NCBI GenBank assembly: GCA_035048485.1
Contig: CM068585.1
Location: 19,524,501 to 19,588,500, forward strand
Direction of reading: 5' to 3'
DNA: 64,000 nucleotides
Source: Pteria penguin
Taxonomy: Eukaryota > Mollusca > Bivalvia > Pterioida > Pteriidae
Shown: piece by piece, positions 57,288 through 64,000 of the stretch
Layout: every line of letters starts with the position of its first letter
Position numbering within the stretch: position 1 is the stretch's first letter
Position numbers and translations under genes: made by a program
Notes under the pieces: model-generated
Seen by the model: the letters and a program-made list of their open reading frames with translations, nothing else
Told to the model about the DNA's origin: nothing
The model's database searches: none

Positions 57288-57521
57288 TCAACAAATAATT
57301 GAAAATGAATTATCGTCTTGTCTTCTGGCCTCGTTAACAAATCTGTAGAACCAGTTTTTGAGCTCCTCCACTGATACATGAAGTAAAACGCTCAACTTTT
57401 GAGTACACTTCGTATTGGAAGAAGATACATTCTCTAACGTGTCAGGAACCACTGAATAACTGTGCAGTAATGCATCAGGATTTTGATTTCTATGTTTTGT
57501 CCATGATCGCCAAACATTCAT
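57288..57521 (-). pseudogene. Crypton-type recombinase, N-terminal fragment
   Basis: The minus-strand frame starts MNVWRSWTKHRN and contains VPDTLENV, LLHVSVEELKNWFYRFVNEA and RRQDDNSFS. This matches the N-terminal, DNA-binding-like portion of DUF3504/Crypton proteins (NVWrxWakxRN…L..WL.rFV.EvRRqDG). It is collinear on the same strand with the fragment at 56840-56610, so together they are one element with the middle lost or displaced. Confidence 0.6.
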
Positions 57522-60500
57522 CGCAAAAATGTTTTTGTCGATTTTATTTATTTATTTTTTTTATTTTTTTGGTATACACTTAATTCGTTGATCTTGAAGT
57601 TTTTCCTCAAAGATAGAAGGAACCTATCGCGTTTCATTATTATTTTTGTCTCTTTGAAATAAAAGATTCTGCATTGGTATCTGCATTAGTTCATTATCAG
57701 AATCGTAAACCTCCTCCAGCTTCATATCTAGTTTCAAATATGACAAGAGACAATGAGTGAATGTTTAAATTTAGTAAAGTGAAATGAGTTGAATATCAAC
57801 TCAGTTTGGTGAATATTACCTATGGCATAAAATTTCTTAGTACATGGTTCACACATTTGGACAATAGATAATTGCCTTCAATATTTCACTTAGTACATGG
57901 TTCACATATCGTTTCCATAAAGCTTTTACAGTGTTAATAAGAATTCCAACTTGACCATTTTCAAATTAATATTATATTTGAATTAAATAGATTGAATTTC
58001 TTGGAGGGATAATACATAATTGGGTAGTGTGTGTCACATCTCATAGTCTCAACTAGGATATAAAGATAATATTGAAAATGAAAGTAAACACTTACATATA
58101 TATGTAAAATACGAATGTAACTGGTGTCAAGTGACTATGACACTAACAACAGTGTACCAGACCAGACACTTACGAACCCTGAAATTGAAGGTGAGATGCC
58201 TGGGAGGAGTAAACGTCTCCTAAATGACTAGAATCTGCCCCGAATGCCCCTCCATACAGAGGAAATAAATGTAACTCAGCACTGTATATATAAACAAATG
58301 TGAACCAACACTATGTAGAAATTGTAATTGCCACATTGCATCAGGAAAAACGCATAATACCACTGAAGTCAAAAAGGTAAGAACATATCGAATCCTCAAC
58401 ACTGATTTTAAAGCCAAACCAGCGTAAGCCAAATAATTGAAGCCCGTAGCCAAGCATCCATTGGATATGGAAAGAAAGATGTCACGAATCTGTGTAAGAT
58501 ATGTCAGCTGAAAATTGGCGGTCAGCTGTGGTAACAACGGAGCAGATTAATTATACATTTACATATTCATGCGATGGTGCAGTTGGACATGAAAGCTGGC
58601 ACAAATATTGAACATAGATCACTTTAAGGGAAAAAGATAATAGACAGAGTGATGCTTGTTTATTTCGAGATGAAAAGATCAATGTTCAGGGCCATGATAT
58701 TCAAGATAATTGTAAAAAGATGGCAAAAACATTGATTCCGGAAGAAAACACATTAATAAGTCGGATTCCATTGAATATATCCTTTGATATCAAAATAAAG
58801 AAAAGCATATCGATTTTCAGATGAAAGGTCATCAAAATGTAAAGAAATATATGGAAAAACATGGTTACAGATCATGTTCGAGTTCTCTCACGTGTGCCTT
58901 GATTTACTACTAAACTGGTTGAATAAGTAAAGGATATTAATGATGATATTATGGAGTTATATTCGGAATTCATTGATGTTTTATGAAATGTACTTGAGTT
59001 ACTGTATGTAAGACCAATTAAAAAATGGAAACTAGAGCTAAAAATTAAGAAAACGAAAATTGCAATTTGTTGATAGGTCACAGTTTTGATATCACATCTT
59101 GCAGTTCTACAATATAACAAGTGCAACAGCAGAACTCTGTGTATTTTATACCCAGTAGCACTCTCTCATTTTCTGTTTTATTCTCATGGCCTTGTTGCAA
59201 CTTTATATCACTGGTATTAAAGCCTGAAAATACCTTAAAACATACGGATATTAGAGTCCTCCAAAAGGAAGTACATATAAGTATAATATAAGTGGTAATG
59301 TTTCTGATTGGAACAATATTCTTTAAGAATAGTTAAAGCTAAAGGATTACAAGTGAACAATCCTAGTGGAAAACAGTGATATCTACTCAATACTTGAATA
59401 AACAATTCTGCATTTCGATTTGTCATAATGAAATTCTATAATTGAAACGTCAAGAGTAGTCACGTGTTTTATGGTAATATTTAAGAATTCAGAGCGTAAT
59501 CGAAACCTCGGAATTAGTCTATTAATGGCTCCCATAATGTAACTTTCTTGCTGAAACACGAATTGTTTGTTAAACACAGATACCCCCGGTCTCCAACAAA
59601 TTTGTCTACAGGCATCACAATGCGGAGCACTAATAAGGATACGGCATTGTACCTTATGTTGTTTTGCATTGTTTTTTGTATAAAATTTCACAATGCCCTA
59701 GATATTGACCCGGCCCACTTTCCAGGGTTGTAGATCAAAGGATGTTGTTGAAATGTGAGAAAGTTCAAGATACTACGTAGTTGAATTTTAGTGTGTTTAT
59801 TGTTCAAGAAGAAGGTATTGCATGTTAATTCAAGCAGGACGAAATTACGCATAATTAATAAGGCTTAGGCGTAAGCTTTGTAACTAATCTGATATAGGTG
59901 CATTTTAGGCAAATTTGTCTTCTTGTAGAAACAAGCCGATACAATGTGTAAAGTAAACAAAGAAGACGAATTCATTCCATTTTGTTTTGAAAAGTCCTTT
60001 TTATATTGATTTAAGGCAAAATTATATAAAAAGATTTTACTCTGTAATACCCTCTCTCTACAAGTAAATACAATTACTTTTAACTCAAAATGTAAAAGAA
60101 CTTAGTGCGTTCGGTAAATATATTTCAAGCCAGTGTCCTTCCTTACACAGAAAACCAAAGGCGAAAACCTGTATTTTTCTCGGGTAGCAGAGGTTCTGAA
60201 GAACCCGTAGATATCAAAATTTTACATTCAATTCCTCTCAAAATAGCGTAATTTACGGATAAAAAAAAAAGGAATTAAAGATGCGCACTTTTAATTGTCC
60301 ATATACGGTAAGTCCTGCCCACTGGGGCATGCGCAAACTACCATAAACAAAGTAACATCGGATAGAGAAAAATTTTCCACTAAAAAGCAAGGGAGAAAAC
60401 ACAGTTCAATCGATTCCGAAGCAAAGAGAATAAATAAATCCCGTGAATATGGAAAGGCAAATGCAGAGGTGTGAATTGGAGACCACAGAGACAGACAGAA

Positions 60501-61150
60501 TTCCATAAAATCAGAAGTAAGTTTAAGAACAAACCACGAGACAGCAGGCTTTCTATCTGATAGTGTTACCGTAGACCTGTACAGTGCAGAGCAATGAATC
60601 AGTAGCCTATGTGTGAGAAGTCGGATTAGTTAAACATAATCATTTCTGTTTACGTCACAAATGCAAGTTATAAAGATGTCTGCTTTGGATTTTCATTCCA
60701 TATTATGGCCTGTATGCATGAACATCACAGAGTACTTTGCTCGAAATTTAGAAGCCCACTGAGGGAAATTCATTTAAAATATTTAGACTGCGTTGGCGTT
60801 AATGAATCTTATTCGAACGTTGATAACTCTGTCATCGTTTCAGTTCAAACTCTAAAAGTTTGTACGTCTTAATTTATATATCATCTATCAATATACAACA
60901 AAACATTCGGTCTAGAAATTCAATAGAACTATAGATGTGAGTAAGGATACTGACTCTTTAATTATGCTTTTAATATAAGAAAACAAGTTGTATAGAATTA
61001 TCTATGTATGTATGATTAAGACGTTTTACAGAATTATTTATGTCGATCTATGTATGATTAATAGACTGTCTTTTTTTCTGACAATGTATTATGGAATTCA
61101 AGTTGTATTATTACGTGTATTATAATGTCTATAAGCTGTATTGCTTTTGA
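57522..61150. other. Long unassigned stretch
   Basis: I find no convincing gene. The longest frames (58220-58537, 59383-59691 and 60291-60506, all minus) show no recognisable domain or splice context. A short duplication of TAGTACATGGTTCACA with ATAATTGCCTTCAATATTTC lies at 57838-57906 and resembles 54158-54195. Otherwise it is AT-rich background. Confidence 0.4.
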
Positions 61151-61555
61151 CCAATAAACTATTGTTTTTTCGGCATACCAGAGGATGACGACGAAGATTG
61201 CAAAATTATGCTGACCGACTTTAATAATGACCAAATGAAAATTGGCTGGAGCGCTGTATACAGGTGATAATTATTGTTATATTCTCTTAACGTATTGCAG
61301 GTTTACAGTTCATGTTAGTCTTTATCTGCATACACTATCAAATGGTCTTATTCTGTTAAAACCCAGAAGCAATTATCTCTGTATTGCAGGAAAGCAATTT
61401 TTCCATAAAAAAAAGAAATGGAGTGATATGAGCTTTAATCATGAAACTCCTTTATCATTGTTTATATTTAATATGTACGCTTCTAGTATTGCTATCTATG
61501 GTTGTAAATTGGAAAGATTCCCCATGATATGTACATGTATCAGGGAAAAAAACCA

Positions 61556-61665
61556 ACAACACCCCCCCCCCCTAAAAAAACCCCAAAAAACCCAAAAATT
61601 AAAAAAAAAAACCAAAAACACCCCAAAAACAAAACAAACCCCCCCCCCAAATAAAACCAACAACC

Positions 61666-61698
<33 letters not shown>

Positions 61699-61715
61699 CA
61701 AACAAATGAAAAAAA
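61556..61715. repeat. C-run and A-run rich tract
   Basis: Alternating poly-C (for example C22 at 61665-61686) and poly-A runs. Pro/Lys-rich and Gly-rich frames are artefacts. Confidence 0.9.
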
Positions 61716-62148
61716 AGGCGTCTTATTGACATTCATAGGCAGACTATCACATCAGACATTAATTCTTCTTCAAAATGCTCCATGTGTAAACATCTAATTG
61801 ATAATGTAATTTTACAAAAATATCTTATCAAGCCTATATATAGATATATGCAGTATAAGAAATTGATTTGTAAACTACGCCTATCTTCTCATTGTTTACC
61901 TATTTAACAAGTCGGTATAAAAATATACCTTTTGACAAACGCATTTGCTCATTATGTAAAGATAATTTAAAGATGAAATAAAAAACACTTTAAAATATTA
62001 TGTCTGTTTTGTACTACTCATGTGACTTATATACATTTGTTTCTTGTATTATGGAATGTAAAAATCTATATGAATTACTACATTTGATCAATTAAGTATT
62101 ATACTATACTATACCTTAAGATGTAAGAAGAGACACTCGATGTCACAA

Positions 62149-62268
<120 letters not shown>

Positions 62269-62410
62269 TATGATAATTATAATAATATTAAAGTTTTCCC
62301 TTGATGAAGGCTAAGTGGTCGAAAATGTGTGGACATTGAGCGTTTCTTATCACATATTTCATACTTTCCTTCGGAAAGTTTTTATTGTAATACCATTTAT
62401 CATTGTTATT

Positions 62411-62412
62411 GA

Positions 62413-62479
<67 letters not shown>

Positions 62480-62480
62480 G
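62411..62480. repeat. (GAAA)n microsatellite
   Basis: About 17 tetranucleotide units. Lys/Glu-Arg frames are artefacts. Confidence 0.95.
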
Positions 62481-62740
62481 CTATCGGGAAAAGGGCTAGT
62501 TGTGAAAATGAAAACTAGTACCGTCCGGAGCACCGCGTCGGTTTTGAGTGTTGGAAAACCAGACCAGGACGTGAAATCTTTTTCAGTTTTTTAGGAAGGT
62601 CACATGACAATGTGATAGCGAATACCGTCACGCCGGTTAAAGCGTGTCTTCCCTAGAAAGCATGTGTGATTTTTCTTTCGCCTGACTTATATGGAAACAG
62701 CTAATATGCCTTTTCAAATAAATATTAAGAATAATAGGTC

Positions 62741-62895
<155 letters not shown>

Positions 62896-63624
62896 GTTGG
62901 ATAAGTTCTTGACTGAATCATTTGCGCGAGCGATTTGCATGTAAAATTTAAACGTATAACTACATTCACATCCGACTCGGTTTTCCGGATGAACTAGCAC
63001 ATGAAGGCTGTTTAAAATTATAATTTGTTTTCTTGTATAAATCAAATATTAGCATACGTAAAATGCTATTCAATGGTTAGTGTCGACCTTCATTGTCCAA
63101 CGATTATTGTGCAAACAAAGTATACAAATAAAGTCACTATGTTACGAAAATATATAGCATATTTCAAAGACATACATACACATATGTCTCTGCATATTAT
63201 AATACACTATAGAGATATGTAAATTGAATTTCATTTGACACATTTTGTATTTTAGGTGATTCCCTTTCTCCCCCGTAGACTGATTCCTTTATAAAAATAA
63301 ACGCTTTTTAAAAGATATATATCGTTGTTTTCATTCTTTTTTTAATCGGTAGATGGGGTATTTATCTCAGATTTCAAATTCAATGTCACCTTGAAATATA
63401 TACTTAGTGTACAAACAAGGACGCTAAACTACAATAAACCATTTAATGGAGTCACCAGACCATGTCACTTTTGTCCAATTTTGATGTCAAGTGAAGGATT
63501 ATTTTGAGGGGTGATTGGTAAACCCGATGGCCTATACATACTCACACGCTGAATGGACATTTTGTTACTCTTGTCATTAATGTGATACAGGGAAAAACCA
63601 TAAAAGTACAGGTACGGATACACC

Positions 63625-63946
63625 ATGTCGATTGTACGTGGGTATCGTCTGGTTGTGTCGCTGCTGATTGTACATGTTGTCATAGGTAAGCATGTTTTTG
63701 TTTTTTTCAGGAACAGAAAGTGTGCAATTTGTTTTTGTTTGTTTTTTCTTTTTTCTTTGTCTTACTGAAGTATTCTATAACTGGCCTTTATTTTCATATA
63801 TTTATTACCTATTTGTAGGCTTTTTGAAAGACGAAGCCATGTTTTACAAAGGTAATACCACACTCGGACAGCTGAAGAAGAATTTTGTATTAGATGTACC
63901 CTATCCATTTATTCCTTTTCATGGAAGATTGTACGAGAAGATATAT
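63625..63946 (+). CDS. 5' end of a secreted protein gene, possibly NIDO-domain (partial, two exons)
   Basis: Exon 1 is 63625-63685, starting ACCATGTCG, and encodes MSIVRGYRLVVSLLIVHVVI, a typical signal peptide. Its donor is GTAAGC in phase 1. Exon 2 is 63819-63946 after a TTTGTAG acceptor, restoring a Gly codon, and ends at GTAAGT in phase 0. The 63 residues include an AMFYKG…LGQLKKNFVLDVPY segment and FIPFHGRLYEKIY. The last motif resembles the start of the nidogen-like (NIDO) extracellular domain, where a Phe-x-Phe-x-G-x-x-Y segment precedes the first conserved VNTNG strand. This assignment is tentative because the domain body lies beyond the window. The protein enters the secretory pathway and may be an extracellular matrix or membrane adhesion protein. 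Confidence 0.65.
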
Positions 63947-64000
63947 GTAAGTATAATGTATCAATGACTATTTCCGTTACAGCACGAACATTAAAAACAG

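Noticed and set aside
58220..60506. Short minus-strand frames with hydrophobic stretches (58220-58537, 58872-59126, 60291-60506)
   Set aside because: They have no domain, no supported splice sites and no conservation evidence, and their length is within chance in AT-rich DNA.
61242..61732. Pro/Lys-rich plus frame and Gly-rich minus frame
   Set aside because: Both are products of poly-C and poly-A runs and lack any gene context.

Overview
The window looks like nuclear DNA of an invertebrate animal, most likely a bivalve or other mollusc. It is AT-rich, its genes have GT-AG introns, and it is dense in dinucleotide microsatellites, tRNA-derived SINEs, Penelope-like (PLE) retroelements, hAT, Tc1 and Crypton remnants and foldback elements. 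The species assignment is inference from repeat style only. Host genes are few: a two-exon class A GPCR (30319-37445, + strand) and the first two exons of a secreted, possibly NIDO-domain protein running off the right edge (from 63625).

The main feature is a large DNA transposon at about 4217-15646. Its two long inverted ends each carry an array of imperfect 22-24 bp repeats in mirror orientation. Between them lie two spliced genes that converge tail to tail, with stop codons only about 60 bp apart. On the + strand is a 454-residue RecQ-family SF2 helicase, intact across three exons. On the - strand is a gene of about 1,000 codons with an N-terminal Cys-pair zinc module and a body that resembles DUF6589 proteins. 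The second gene carries at least two apparent 1-nt frameshifts in this copy. A 5'-truncated PLE tail has inserted into the left inverted end. The layout suggests an autonomous transposon coupling a RecQ-like helicase with a DUF6589 protein that I infer to be the transposase.

Region by region: 1-4200 holds PLE fragments and duplicated unclassified repeats. 4217-15646 is the helicase transposon, with a tRNA-like sequence in a helicase intron and an inverted SINE pair between two (TA)n tracts in an intron of the other gene. 15650-20770 is decayed PLE. 21480-26460 is repeats, including two copies of an element made of a 10-bp CAGAGTTTTT-type minisatellite plus a GC-rich hairpin. 26640-29460 is a long degenerate PLE. 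30319-37445 is the GPCR, whose 5.7-kb intron holds a 39-bp minisatellite interrupted by a third decamer element. 38148-43520 holds repeats, including the first of three copies of a family that carries an ATGGCGGC-started reading frame. 44190-46600 is a broken Jockey/CR1-type LINE. 46609-49030 holds repeat copy 2, a perfect-looking large hairpin and tandem tRNA-SINEs. 50177-50988 is a hAT-type element with an 8-bp target duplication. 52443-53575 is repeat copy 3, split by a 162-bp MITE. 53600-54160 is a dead Tc1 transposase, 54320-56442 is a foldback element with 430-bp ends and a zinc-finger exon, and 56610-57521 holds Crypton-like fragments. 57522-63600 is mostly unrecognised, with microsatellites at its end.
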